Of a stretch of 64,000 bases of DNA, positions 1-8,633 are shown in pieces. The translations under genes and the position numbers were made by a program. Every line of letters begins with the position of its first letter. Positions within the stretch are counted from its first letter, which is position 1. Under the pieces are notes generated by a model that had not been told where the DNA came from, did not search any database, and saw nothing but the letters and a program-made list of their open reading frames with translations. Source of the stretch: Byssovorax sp. (GTDB lineage Bacteria > Myxococcota_A > Polyangia > Polyangiales > Polyangiaceae); the NCBI GenBank assembly GCA_025362495.1, contig JANYGI010000005.1, forward strand, positions 1-64,000, read 5' to 3'.

Positions 1-112
1 GGGCGCGCACCGCCCGTCGTGCACCAGCGCCTTGCTGGACGGCTGCTTGGCTGTCGTGGGATCGCTGTAGTGATGTAGTGCTCGGGCTGCTCGCCATGGA
101 GAGCCGGATTTG

Positions 113-146
113 AACGCAAAGGCGCGGAGACGCAGAGGCGCGAAAA
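113..146. repeat. Left arm of inverted repeat flanking a GxxExxY relic
   Basis: This 34-bp arm is the reverse complement of 501-534 with only three mismatches. Similarity continues outward for about eight more bases (105-112 against 535-542) with two mismatches. The core reads AACGCAAAGGCGCGGAGACG. Arms of this kind next to GxxExxY genes translate as Asn-Ala-Lys/Arg-rich peptides. The symmetric layout suggests a small mobile or formerly mobile unit; no target-site duplication could be made out. Confidence 0.75.
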
Positions 147-167
147 GGCGAAGAGGGAGATTGAGGT

Positions 168-488
168 TCACTCCTGGAGCCCGTTCACCACGCGATGGAT
201 GCCCTGCCTTACCTGCCGTTCGCCGGAGTTGACCACGAGCGCGAGCCGGAGGTCGCACAGACGAAGGTAGGTCAGAGCCTGAGCCTCGAACAGGCTATTG
301 CAGGTGGTCGTCGCCTTGCACTCCACGATGACAAGGTCGTTGATCAACAGGTCGAGGCGAAGGTCGAAGTCGAGCTCGAAGGCCAGCGCCTACTCGTACA
401 CGACCTCGAGCAGCCCTGGCCCTCCGAGCGTGCGATGGACCTCGATCGCCGCAGCGACGACGATCGCAGCTATCTCATTGTCCTTCAT
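168..488 (-). pseudogene. GxxExxY family protein, decayed (in-frame stop, internal deletion)
   Basis: Read on the minus strand from an ATG at 488, the frame is 107 codons. It carries the family signature: VVAAAIEVHRTLGGPGLLEVVYE, interrupted here only for quoting limits as IEVHRTLGGPGLLE followed by VVYE, then a TAG where the family has Glu, then ALAFELD. The frame then resumes with DLLINDLVIVECKAT and SLFEAQALTYLRL, and ends VNGL. About 25-30 residues normally found between the ALAFEL and LDLL motifs are missing, so there is an in-frame deletion as well as the stop. GxxExxY proteins resemble PD-(D/E)XK nucleases (DLLV...VIVE.K core) but have no established function. The gene is dead as read unless the stop is suppressed. 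Confidence 0.75.
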
Positions 489-500
489 TCAATCCCCGTC

Positions 501-534
501 TTTTTGCGTCCCTGCGTCTCCGCGCCTTTGCGTT
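501..534. repeat. Right arm of inverted repeat flanking the GxxExxY relic
   Basis: Reverse-complement partner of 113-146 (31 of 34 positions match). It lies immediately upstream of the relic's start on the minus strand, so in the intact unit it would have been the 5' leader of the gene. Confidence 0.75.
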
Positions 535-763
535 GAATTCCGAGATTCGAGGCGGTGCCCGACGGATGAGTGAGGACTTCGGATCTGCACGGAATGAGCT
601 GCGCTCCCGCCCGCCCAACACCCATTCGATTGCGAGCCGCCGCCCCCCCGACCTGCCGAGCTCGACCCAACCCCACTTCGCCCGACCCACCTATCCCCAC
701 CGCCCCCGCCCGGCCTGTTCCTGCGGAGCGACGCAAGGTTCGCCTGACGACCACCAGCCAGCT

Positions 764-931
764 CCCTGCAACCGCGAGACGGTAGCCGACGACCGCCAGC
801 CGGTCCGCCCGGCCATCGCGGATGTTCCCTGCAACCGCGAGCCGGTACCCGACGACCGGGACCTGATACCGGACGACCGCACACCGGTACCTTGCGACCG
901 CGAGCCGGTACCCTGCAACGGCACCGGCTCG
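764..931. repeat. 21-bp tandem repeat, eight units
   Basis: Eight consecutive 21-bp units can be laid out from 764 to 931. The clearest are at 764, 827, 869, 890 and 911, based on CCCTGCAACCGCGAGCCGGT plus A. Units at 785, 806 and 848 are more diverged. On the minus strand each unit would read as a heptapeptide like Tyr-Arg-Leu-Ala-Val-Ala-Gly, but nothing else supports a coding role there. The repeat fills most of the 467-bp gap between the GxxExxY relic and the next gene; the rest of that gap shows nothing recognisable. Confidence 0.8.
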
Positions 932-955
932 CAACCTCGCGAAACTCCCCGCGCT

Positions 956-1927
956 TCAGCCCGCGGGCGGCGTCGCCACGACCGTCGGCGTCGCCACGAC
1001 CGCCGGAGCCTCCGGCGCCGCCTTCGCTGCCGTGCGCCCCGTCGGCGCGAGCACATGCCGCGTCGCCGGCCCGGGGATCAACCGCGACACCACGTCGTTC
1101 TCCTCATGCGCTTCCTCGAACACCTCCATCGCGTAGGCCATCTCCAGGAGCACATTGCCCTCTTCGAGGTTCACAATCGGAGAATCGTTCGCATTCTTCC
1201 GGCCTTCGAGCGCGGCGTCCACGTGGGCGCCCCCGAGCGCCGCCGCGGTCGTGATCGCGTTCATGATCACCGCCTCATCGAGCACCGCGAGCTTGGCCGC
1301 CTCCACGTTCACCGCGTCCGTACGCACACGCCACGACTGGGCAAGCTCGACCGCCTTTCCGATCGAACGGCTGAGATCGTCGTTCGTCCGTGCCTTGGCC
1401 GGCACACCGTCGATCTCCTTGGTCTCGGCGTCGCGCTTGCCCGCGAAGCGCTTGAGACGGTTCAAGAGCTTCGTCCGTGCCTTGTCGGCGCGCTCGTGAG
1501 CATTCGCCGCGGTCCCACGCGCCGCGCCGAGCTTCTCCTCGCGGGCCCCGCTGCCTTCGATCAACGCGTCGAGCGCGAGCAGCGATTCGAGGAAGTAGGC
1601 GAAGCGCGGGAGAACGTACGTCTCGGTGAGGCTGGGGAACGTGGCAATCTGCTGGTCAATCGTGATCGCCATCGTCACGCCGTCCCCCAGTACGCCGCGT
1701 GCCTTGGTCTGACGCCCAAGGTCGCTCCGCTGCGCGTCAGTCGCCAGCGACCGGAGCGCGGCGCGCGTGGTTGCGCCGAGGGGTGAGAGCTTGTCGAGGA
1801 GCTTCCGCGCGAGCTCGGCCGCGCTCGTCCCGGCTTCGGTGGTGGTCTTTGGCGAGGACGTAGCCGCCGCGTCCTTGCTCTTCTTCTCGGCCTTCTTGCT
1901 GACTTTCTTCGACTTTGTATCAGGCAT
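956..1927 (-). CDS. Hypothetical Lys/Ala-rich protein
   Basis: A 323-residue protein of unknown function. It opens with a strongly basic tract of alternating Lys-Ser/Lys-Ala residues (about 1-25), followed by an Ala-rich predicted helical body (about 35-280) and an Ala/Pro/Val-rich tail with two VVATP repeats. No signal peptide or membrane segment is seen. I chose the ATG at 1927 over the GTG three bases upstream because a TAGCGT hexamer ends 6 nt before it and there is no Shine-Dalgarno sequence. The basic N-terminus could bind nucleic acid or be disordered; this is inference. Confidence 0.75.
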   Translation of the reverse strand: MPDTKSKKVSKKAEKKSKDAAATSSPKTTTEAGTSAAELARKLLDKLSPLGATTRAALRSLATDAQRSDLGRQTKARGVLGDGVTMAITIDQQIATFPSLTETYVLPRFAYFLESLLALDALIEGSGAREEKLGAARGTAANAHERADKARTKLLNRLKRFAGKRDAETKEIDGVPAKARTNDDLSRSIGKAVELAQSWRVRTDAVNVEAAKLAVLDEAVIMNAITTAAALGGAHVDAALEGRKNANDSPIVNLEEGNVLLEMAYAMEVFEEAHEENDVVSRLIPGPATRHVLAPTGRTAAKAAPEAPAVVATPTVVATPPAG

Positions 1928-1933
1928 CACGCA

Positions 1934-1939
1934 ACGCTA
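1934..1939 (-). promoter_or_regulatory. Putative -10 box, leaderless start
   Basis: TAGCGT on the minus strand, ending 6 nt before the ATG at 1927. No convincing -35 is seen at 17 bp. It belongs to the recurring TA-N3-T/start-codon arrangement found across this window. Confidence 0.4.
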
Positions 1940-2060
1940 TCCAGGCGCTGGCTCCGAGGATGACCGCCAAGAAGGCTTAGCCAAGGCACTGGACCGTCCC
2001 GATCCTGCTCTCGTCGAGCGCGGTTGGGCTGGCATGGGCCGTCGCGCGGCGCCGCCCGGA

Positions 2061-2378
2061 TCATCGACCGATTGCAGCCGTTCTCACGGTCGGCCTCGCC
2101 GCGCCGGTCGGCACCGGATCGGCCAGCGTGATCTCGATCGACGTGGCCATGAGCGCGTCGGGCTTCGGGGTGATGAAGCCAATCCGCGCCTGGAACGAGC
2201 CGATTTGCAGCGTGTCGCCGGCCGGCTCACAGAGGTTGTCGATCGTCGCCGGATCGTCGCGGAGCTGGCGCCGTCGGACTGGGAGAGACGCGGCCCGCGC
2301 ACCGGAGGGGTGCGCGGATCCGGCGCCATGGGAAGACGCTATCGGGGGGACTTCGGCGCGCGTCAACCCACGAGCCAT
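2061..2378 (-). CDS. Possible small protein or gene remnant
   Basis: An open frame of 105 residues that starts five bases after the stop of the upstream membrane-protein gene. The first 40 residues are low-complexity and Arg-rich. The second half (DNLCEPAGDTLQ..., ARIGFITPKPDAL..., IEITLADPVPTG) looks like real protein of unknown family. It could be the 3' part of a decayed gene or a short translated gene. The rest of the 455-bp gap 1928-2382 shows nothing else. Confidence 0.3.
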   Translation of the reverse strand: MARGLTRAEVPPIASSHGAGSAHPSGARAASLPVRRRQLRDDPATIDNLCEPAGDTLQIGSFQARIGFITPKPDALMATSIEITLADPVPTGAARPTVRTAAIGR

Positions 2379-2382
2379 GGTT

Positions 2383-4653
2383 TCACGGGAACAGGAGCTT
2401 GGCAGTCACGGAGACGCTGCCACCCTCGGGGTGCGGAAAAGAGATGACACGCGTGGTGAGCTGGATGCACCCGTTGAGGACAGCGCTCGTGGCCGGAGTC
2501 ACCGTCGCCGGGCCCGGCACGCCCTGACGATCGATGACGAACCGCAGCGCGACCTCCTCCGGCGGAGCGGCCTTGTCGTGAAGCTTCGCGTCGTCACGGC
2601 AACGCGCGTAGCGGCCGAGGTTCTGCCGGAGGATGCGCGTCACCACCTCGACGGGGAGGCGGCCGTTCACCGTCACGTCGCGAAGCTGGACCCCGCCCGT
2701 GGCGCGGGCCTCCGCGGCGCGCGCGCCGCCCGCCGGGAGAGCCTCGATCCCCGCACGATCCGTCGTGACCACGAGATCGAGCCGGGCGTCGTCGAGGCCG
2801 TCGACGATGGATGTGAGCAGGCCTGTGAGCTGTCCCATCGTCTCTCCCGACGACGGCGCGACCACCACCATTCCAAGGCCTGGATGCACTCTTGAAAGCG
2901 TGGAGAGCACGCTCGCTCGCGCGGTGTCGCCGGCGGCCGTGTCTTCGATCGGCAGAGTCTCGGCGAGGAGCGTACCGGCGCTGGGAGCCTTCACGGAGAA
3001 GACGAACAGACGGGCGTTGTCGGCGTCCACGAGCACGCCGAGGGCGCGATCGCGGGCCGCCGGCGGATCGGGCGAATAGCCGGTGTAGCTCGAGCGGCCG
3101 GAGGTCGATCCGGGCGGGAGGCCATCGGCGATCTGATCGTCGAGCTGCACCTCGACCATCTCGAGGTCAGAGCCGAGGAGGCCAGCGTACGCGCCGAGGC
3201 GGCTGTAGTCGTGGCGCTGCGGCGGCGCGACGACGAGGCCAAGAGTCCGCTCGGCGCCGCCCTTGCCGAGCGCCGGGACGACCTTGCTCGTGAAGAGCTC
3301 GAAGGGGAGCGCCGCGTCGACCGCGAGGGGGATCGTCTCGTGTCCGTAGGAGGGTTCGCCGCCGCGCGGATCGACGACCGTGCCGTCGCGCTGCGCCGAC
3401 GGACCCGGGGCGCCCGAGAACGACGCCGACCGGCCCGTGATCCGCGCGACCGGCAGCGTGATCCCGCGGGAAACGAAGGACTTTTCGAGCGCGACCGTGA
3501 CCTCGCGCTCCCTCGACGCACCGCTGTCGATGCGCGATCCAGTCCCCAGCGATGCAGCGAACATCAAGAGCGCCGCGGCTCCGGCGATCGCGCCGGCGAT
3601 CGAGAATTTCTTCTTCGCAGCGAGCCCGGCGAAGAGCGGCGCCGAGAACGCGGCGAGGCAGCCGAGGGCGTCGACGATCATCACCACCAGGCGCCCGTGC
3701 ATCTCTTCGCCGGTCACGGCGAGGATCGTCGCGCGCTGCGAGGGATCGATGCTCTGCCCGGCGATGGCGTCGAGCATGCGGCGATCGAGCGCGGCCATCG
3801 AGGCGCGATCGAGGAAGAGCATCGCGGCCGCGAACGCCAGCGCCGCGACGAGGAGCAAGCGCCACGCGGGGCCGGCCTCGTCGTCGTTTCGTGAGGCGAT
3901 GAGCGCGGGCAACGGCTGCGCGGCGAGCGCGGCGACGAGGCCGACCGTGAGCAGCCCGAAGACGGCCAGCAGGTCGAGGCCGCCCAGGCTCTGGTGGTGC
4001 AGGATCCGCGCGGCCACGGCGAGGATCGCCGAAGCGACGCCCGCGATCGGGCCGGCGATCCAGGCCTTGCTCGTGGAGATCGGGCCGAGCGGATCGGGAT
4101 CGACGGTGATCAACGTGAACGCGGCGGCGAGCCCCGCGAGGTACATCGCGAACGACGCGCCGAGGCCCCCGTAGACGTAGAGATTCGACGTCTCGCTCAG
4201 GCCTTCGGCGAGGATCCGGGCCTTCTGCGACGGATCGATGCTCGCGCCCGAGATGGCGCCGAGGATCACGTGGAGCGACGCGAGCGTGCCGATCATCGCC
4301 GCCGCGAACGGGCTGAACGCGAGCGTGAAGATCACGGCGCCGGGCACGCGCTTGCCCCGGATCATCAGCGCGCCGAGCACCGCGCTCAGCAGCGCGAGGA
4401 GCATGAGGAGCAGCGTGATCAGCCACATTCCCCAGCCGCCTTCGCGAAAATGAGCCCAGATGTGCATCGGCGCAGCCGACCTGTCGCCGGCCCCGAGCAG
4501 CACGATCGGCGCGAACACGATCAGCCCCGAGAGCGCCACATGCAGGAGCGTGAGGGGCAGGACGGCGCGGCGAGCGAGCGGTCGTGGCGTGGTGGACGCC
4601 GGCGTGTAGCCCGGCGGCGGCGCCGGGAACGGAGAGGGAAGTTGAGCGCTCAT
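2383..4653 (-). CDS. Polytopic membrane protein with duplicated TolQ/ExbB-like segments and AgmX/PglI-type C-terminus
   Basis: 756 residues from the ATG at 4653; a longer frame exists but this start gives the natural MSAQLPSP N-terminus. A Pro-rich head is followed by about eight hydrophobic segments (residues 30-380). The segment ASIDPSQKARILAEGLSE occurs near residue 145 and again near 305 as QSIDPSQRATILAVTGEE, so the membrane part is an internal duplication. These segments resemble the periplasmic loop of MotA/TolQ/ExbB proton channels. The soluble C-terminus ends with a module like the AgmX/PglI C-terminal domain (VNGRLPVEVVTRILRQNLGR, CRDD, then a beta-rich end). A gliding or envelope-energised role is conceivable but not shown. 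It is divergent from the glycosyltransferase gene at 4781. Confidence 0.8.
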   Translation of the reverse strand: MSAQLPSPFPAPPPGYTPASTTPRPLARRAVLPLTLLHVALSGLIVFAPIVLLGAGDRSAAPMHIWAHFREGGWGMWLITLLLMLLALLSAVLGALMIRGKRVPGAVIFTLAFSPFAAAMIGTLASLHVILGAISGASIDPSQKARILAEGLSETSNLYVYGGLGASFAMYLAGLAAAFTLITVDPDPLGPISTSKAWIAGPIAGVASAILAVAARILHHQSLGGLDLLAVFGLLTVGLVAALAAQPLPALIASRNDDEAGPAWRLLLVAALAFAAAMLFLDRASMAALDRRMLDAIAGQSIDPSQRATILAVTGEEMHGRLVVMIVDALGCLAAFSAPLFAGLAAKKKFSIAGAIAGAAALLMFAASLGTGSRIDSGASREREVTVALEKSFVSRGITLPVARITGRSASFSGAPGPSAQRDGTVVDPRGGEPSYGHETIPLAVDAALPFELFTSKVVPALGKGGAERTLGLVVAPPQRHDYSRLGAYAGLLGSDLEMVEVQLDDQIADGLPPGSTSGRSSYTGYSPDPPAARDRALGVLVDADNARLFVFSVKAPSAGTLLAETLPIEDTAAGDTARASVLSTLSRVHPGLGMVVVAPSSGETMGQLTGLLTSIVDGLDDARLDLVVTTDRAGIEALPAGGARAAEARATGGVQLRDVTVNGRLPVEVVTRILRQNLGRYARCRDDAKLHDKAAPPEEVALRFVIDRQGVPGPATVTPATSAVLNGCIQLTTRVISFPHPEGGSVSVTAKLLFP

Positions 4654-4780
4654 GCCCGCATGGGAGCCTGGCGCGATCAGCACGGCAAGCTCGGCGCGAC
4701 GCGCGCTGCTTTGCCCCCGCTCGCAAAGTTGCTACTGCGGACGCCGAGCCTCCTGGTCTACCCAGGCGGAGGCGCACCCC

Positions 4781-7732
4781 ATGAGCGAACCTTCGACCCC
4801 GCCCGACGACGAGCCCGAAAAGACCCCGGATCCGGCTGAATCCGCTGCCTCGATCGGAGCCCCCGAAGGCGAGCCCCCGCTCCTGCCGATCGGAAATAGC
4901 CTGCGTTTCGGCCGTGGATCGATCGCGATCGCCGTCGGCGTGCTCGGCGCGTTCGCCCTCATGGCCGTCCGCGCGCAGTACCGCTTCGGCGTGCCGCTCG
5001 GCGCCCTCTGCGTCTTCATCGCGACGTTTGGCGTGCTCGATCTCGCCGGATCCTTCGACGACTCCGAGGACCGCGTCGCCGGCCGCGCCACCCTCGCCGA
5101 GCTCGCGCGCCCGCTCGGCCTCTTCCTCGGCGGGGCGTTCTCGCTCTGGGGCCTCATCACCCTCGCCGTCGCTGGACGCCTTGATTTCCCGGGTCTTCAT
5201 CACCCGGTCCTCGCCGCGGGGGTGCTCGTCCCGGCCGCGTTCCTGACGACGATCGTCGGCGCCTACCGCGTGGGCGAGGCCCTCTCGATCTGGGACAAGC
5301 TCCCTGACGGATCGACAAGGCCTCTCCTGCGCCGCCATGGATTCTGGCTCATCGTCGCGATGACGCTGGTGTACTTGCCGAGCCTGGGCAGCCACTCGCT
5401 CAGCGATCCGTGGGAGACGCACTATGGCGAGGTCTCGCGCGAGATCCTCTCGCGCAACGACTGGATCTCGCTCTGGTGGGCCCAGGACGGCTGGTTCTGG
5501 TCGAAGCCGATCCTCGATTTCTGGATCCAGGCCCTGGCGATGGCCACGTTCGGCGTGCGCTGGCAGCCGGATCGGATGCTCTCGGCCATGCGCGAAGGGT
5601 ACGTGCCCTGGCCCGAGTGGGCCGTGCGACTCCCGATCTTCCTGCTGACGATCCTGGCCGTCTATCTGCTCTACAAGGCCGTGGCGAAGGTGTTTGGTCG
5701 CCGCGCCGGGCTGCTCGGCGGCGTGGTGTTGATCACCATGCCCCAGTGGTTCCTGGTCACCCATCAGACGGTGACGGACATGCCCTTCGTGGCGCCGATG
5801 GCCGCGGCGATGGCGCTGCTCCTGCTGGGCGCCCACACCGATCCCGACGAGGAGGTGAACGTCTACGAGATCGCGATCGGGGAGGCCCGGCTCCGGCTCT
5901 CGCTCTATCACGTCGTGCTCGGCGCGGTCGTCGCCTGCGCGCTGCCGCAGATACTTTATCTACTGTCGCGCAACGTCGATCTCGGGGCCTTCGGCGTCCG
6001 CTTCCACCTCGACGCGTTCACCGCCGGATCCCCGGGCAACTGCGGTCTCCCCGGCAACGAGGCCTGCCATGGCGCCAGCCCCGTGCTCCGCGGCCTGCAC
6101 CCCGCGCTCCAGGCCTTGATCTGGGCGCAGGCCCTCGGCCTCGTGCTCTACATGAACTGGGGCGAGCGCCGCCGACAGCGCCTGTTCTACCTCGCGGCCT
6201 GGCTCTTCGCCGCGCTCTCGACGATGGCCAAGGGGCCCGCCGGCTTCATCCTGCCCATCCTCTGCGTCCTCGCGTACATCGTGGTGTCGCGCCGCTGGAA
6301 GGAGCTCCTGAGCCTCGAAATCGCCTCCGGCGTGCTGATCCTCCTCGCCGTGGGCCTGCCGTGGTTCGTCGCCATGTACGCGCGCCACGGGCAGCCGTTC
6401 ACCGACCGGCTGCTCTTTCACGACATGTTCAAGCGGGCCTTCACCCACGTTCACGACACGAACGAGGGCGACGACACCAGCTTCCGCTTCTACGTCTGGC
6501 AGCTCGGCTACGCGATGTTCCCGTGGACTGGCCTGGTCCCGGCGGCGCTCGTCTACTGGCTCCGCCACCGCGAAGAGGGCAAGCGCGAGAGCGACGCCTC
6601 GGTCTTCCTGGTGATGTGGTTCGTCTTCGCGTTCGCGCTCTTCTCGCTGATGCTGACGAAGTTCCACCATTACATCCTGCCGGCCGTCCCGCCCGCGGCG
6701 ATGCTGACTGGCATCCTCCTCGACGGGATGCTGAAGCGCGTCGAGAAGACGGCGGCTCCCCCGCTCCAGGAGACGGCGCTCTACGCGGCTGGCGTCGGCG
6801 GAGGCACGCTGCTCGGGCTCGCTGGCCTCACCCGCTCCATCAACCTGGCGCGGGCGCCCGCGGCCGCTACCGGCAGCGCGCTGATTCACCTGTTCGCGTC
6901 GGTGATGATGGCCCGCGTCCTCGTGGCGACTGGCTTCCTCGTCGCGATCGGGGCAGCGTACTACTCCTCCCGGCAGAGCGCGGCGCGCGTCGCGGGCGTG
7001 GGCCCGGTCGTTGACGATGGTCCCGCGGCGGACACGCTGGGCGACGAGGCGCCCGAGCCGCGCGCAGCGGCGTCGATCCGGGAGCGCTTCAACCGGGTTC
7101 AGCTCGGCGCAGTGGGCCTCGCCGGGGCGCTCCTGGTGTTCTTCGTCGGGCGCGATCTCTCGGCCAATTTCGAGGGGATGCCGAACCAGATCCGGCTGCT
7201 CCACCTCTTCACGTACAACTACCGTCGCGGCTGGCCGGCCTCGCTCGATTTCACGGCGACGCTCTGGGCCTTCACCATCGGCGCGACGCTGCTGATGGCC
7301 TTGCTGGCCTGGGCCAGCATCCGCCGCCACGTGATCACGGCCCTCTTGGCGGTGAGCCTGGGCTTCGCGGTGTGGGGCCTCGACTCGTACTTCATGAAGA
7401 CGTCGCCCCACTGGGGACAGCGCGAGACGGTGCTCGCCTATTACGATCAGTCGCGCACCGTCCCCGGCCCACTCGTGGCGTACCAGATGAACTGGAAGGG
7501 CGAGAACTTCTACTCGGGTAACCACATCCCGGCGTTCGTTTCCAGCGGGCAGAAGTTCCAGGACTACGTGAAGGAAGAACGCAAGAAGGGCACGCGCACG
7601 TTCTACTTCATGACCGAGCACGCCCGGACTGGCACGCTCCAGAACGAGATCGGCCCGACGGTGAGCTTCGAGAAGCTGACGCCGCCCGAGCTGAACAACA
7701 AGTTCCTGCTGGTGCGCGCCGTCTTCGAGTGA
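4781..7732 (+). CDS. GT39/ArnT-type membrane glycosyltransferase
   Basis: 983 residues, a probable inner-membrane transferase using polyprenyl-phosphate sugars. After a cytoplasmic acidic/Pro-rich N-terminus (1-55) there are more than ten transmembrane segments. The first large periplasmic loop after about residue 195 carries the acidic catalytic-type motif SDPWETHYGEVSREIL (near 207), typical of ArnT/PMT-family enzymes. A further extracytoplasmic domain fills the C-terminus. It is longer than ArnT (about 550), owing to extra N-terminal membrane segments and large loops. The ATG at 4781 is preceded by GGAGG at proper spacing. The substrate (lipid A, protein or polysaccharide) cannot be read from sequence. 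Confidence 0.85.
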   Translation: MSEPSTPPDDEPEKTPDPAESAASIGAPEGEPPLLPIGNSLRFGRGSIAIAVGVLGAFALMAVRAQYRFGVPLGALCVFIATFGVLDLAGSFDDSEDRVAGRATLAELARPLGLFLGGAFSLWGLITLAVAGRLDFPGLHHPVLAAGVLVPAAFLTTIVGAYRVGEALSIWDKLPDGSTRPLLRRHGFWLIVAMTLVYLPSLGSHSLSDPWETHYGEVSREILSRNDWISLWWAQDGWFWSKPILDFWIQALAMATFGVRWQPDRMLSAMREGYVPWPEWAVRLPIFLLTILAVYLLYKAVAKVFGRRAGLLGGVVLITMPQWFLVTHQTVTDMPFVAPMAAAMALLLLGAHTDPDEEVNVYEIAIGEARLRLSLYHVVLGAVVACALPQILYLLSRNVDLGAFGVRFHLDAFTAGSPGNCGLPGNEACHGASPVLRGLHPALQALIWAQALGLVLYMNWGERRRQRLFYLAAWLFAALSTMAKGPAGFILPILCVLAYIVVSRRWKELLSLEIASGVLILLAVGLPWFVAMYARHGQPFTDRLLFHDMFKRAFTHVHDTNEGDDTSFRFYVWQLGYAMFPWTGLVPAALVYWLRHREEGKRESDASVFLVMWFVFAFALFSLMLTKFHHYILPAVPPAAMLTGILLDGMLKRVEKTAAPPLQETALYAAGVGGGTLLGLAGLTRSINLARAPAAATGSALIHLFASVMMARVLVATGFLVAIGAAYYSSRQSAARVAGVGPVVDDGPAADTLGDEAPEPRAAASIRERFNRVQLGAVGLAGALLVFFVGRDLSANFEGMPNQIRLLHLFTYNYRRGWPASLDFTATLWAFTIGATLLMALLAWASIRRHVITALLAVSLGFAVWGLDSYFMKTSPHWGQRETVLAYYDQSRTVPGPLVAYQMNWKGENFYSGNHIPAFVSSGQKFQDYVKEERKKGTRTFYFMTEHARTGTLQNEIGPTVSFEKLTPPELNNKFLLVRAVFE

Positions 7733-7739
7733 CGGCGGC

Positions 7740-8546
7740 TCAGCGCGCCAGATCCTGCAAATCCATCATCTCGTCGACGTCGGGCATCACCACGAGCTCG
7801 CAGCGGCGGTTCTTCTGCTGGCCGTCTTTGGTGGCGTTGGCGGCCACGGGATCCGTCTCGGCGAAGCCGGCGGCGCTCCAGTGGCGGCGCGGCAGGCTGC
7901 CGCCCTTGCCGATCAGGAACGTCAGCACCGCGCGCGAGCGCATCAACGATAGGCCCCAGTTGTCGCGGAACTGGCCCCCTTTGAGGGGCTGATCGTCGGT
8001 GTGCCCGGCGACCTGGTAGTCGCGCTCGGCGAGGCTGCGATCGCCGCGGATCACCGCCGCGACCTTGCGCAAGATGTCCTGTCCGTCGGCGCGAAGGGTG
8101 TCTTTGCCGCTGTCGAAGACCACGTCGCCCGGCAGCGAGATCACCATCTTGTTGTGACGGATGCTGACGGCGAGTCCGAACCGCGTCAGCTCGTCGAGCT
8201 TGTGGCGCAGGGCATCGAAGCGGGCCTTGACCTGCTCGAGCTTCTGCGCGCGCGAGCGGTATTCGGCCAGGGCGCGCTCGCGCTCTTCGAGCGTCGAGGA
8301 CAGCTTGGTCACCTCGGTTCGATGGGTCTCGAGGTCGATCCCCGCCGCGTGGAGCCTGGCCGTGAGATCATCCTCGCGCACCCGCGCCGCGGCGAGCTCT
8401 CCCTCGAGCCGCTGAGCGTCCACGTTGCACTGACCCTGGAGCTTGTCGTAGCGGCCGATCTGAGATTGCCACTCTGCGTTGGAGTGTCCGCAGCCGATTG
8501 CAGCGAGGCAAGCTAGCGAGACAACCGCGATCAATCGCGTTTTCAT
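7740..8546 (-). CDS. OmpA-family peptidoglycan-binding lipoprotein
   Basis: 268 residues. A short signal peptide ends in a lipobox (LAAIGC, Cys near 19), indicating a lipidated outer-membrane or periplasmic protein. Residues 30-125 form a predicted coiled coil. An OmpA/MotB C-terminal domain follows (about 130-255) with VVFDSGKDTLRADG, VAGHTDDQPL, the Asn-Trp-Leu helix and NRRCELVV, which are the diaminopimelate-contacting elements. It probably anchors the outer membrane to peptidoglycan, with the coiled coil as a spacer. It is convergent with the glycosyltransferase gene, seven bases away. Confidence 0.9.
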   Translation of the reverse strand: MKTRLIAVVSLACLAAIGCGHSNAEWQSQIGRYDKLQGQCNVDAQRLEGELAAARVREDDLTARLHAAGIDLETHRTEVTKLSSTLEERERALAEYRSRAQKLEQVKARFDALRHKLDELTRFGLAVSIRHNKMVISLPGDVVFDSGKDTLRADGQDILRKVAAVIRGDRSLAERDYQVAGHTDDQPLKGGQFRDNWGLSLMRSRAVLTFLIGKGGSLPRRHWSAAGFAETDPVAANATKDGQQKNRRCELVVMPDVDEMMDLQDLAR

Positions 8547-8633
8547 GGGGCCTGAGGCTGACCCAGGCGAGCGGGCCGAGCCAGCGATTTGCGGCGGAGA
8601 CCCCGACTGGAGAGTGGCTATCGCCCGGGGCGC

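Noticed and set aside
1-167. C-terminal end of a gene entering from the left edge
   Set aside because: Frames run to stops at about 70-80 bp from the edge but are too short to identify.
195-536. Plus-strand frame over the GxxExxY relic
   Set aside because: The conserved family sequence is on the other strand.
485-934. Minus-strand frame containing YRLAVAG heptapeptides
   Set aside because: The periodicity comes from the 21-bp DNA repeat; no start signal and no protein features outside it.
3167-5911. Long open frame on the minus strand, antisense to the start of the glycosyltransferase gene
   Set aside because: It is Arg/Ala/Glu-rich with no motifs, spans two divergent real genes, and is the usual GC-rich shadow frame.
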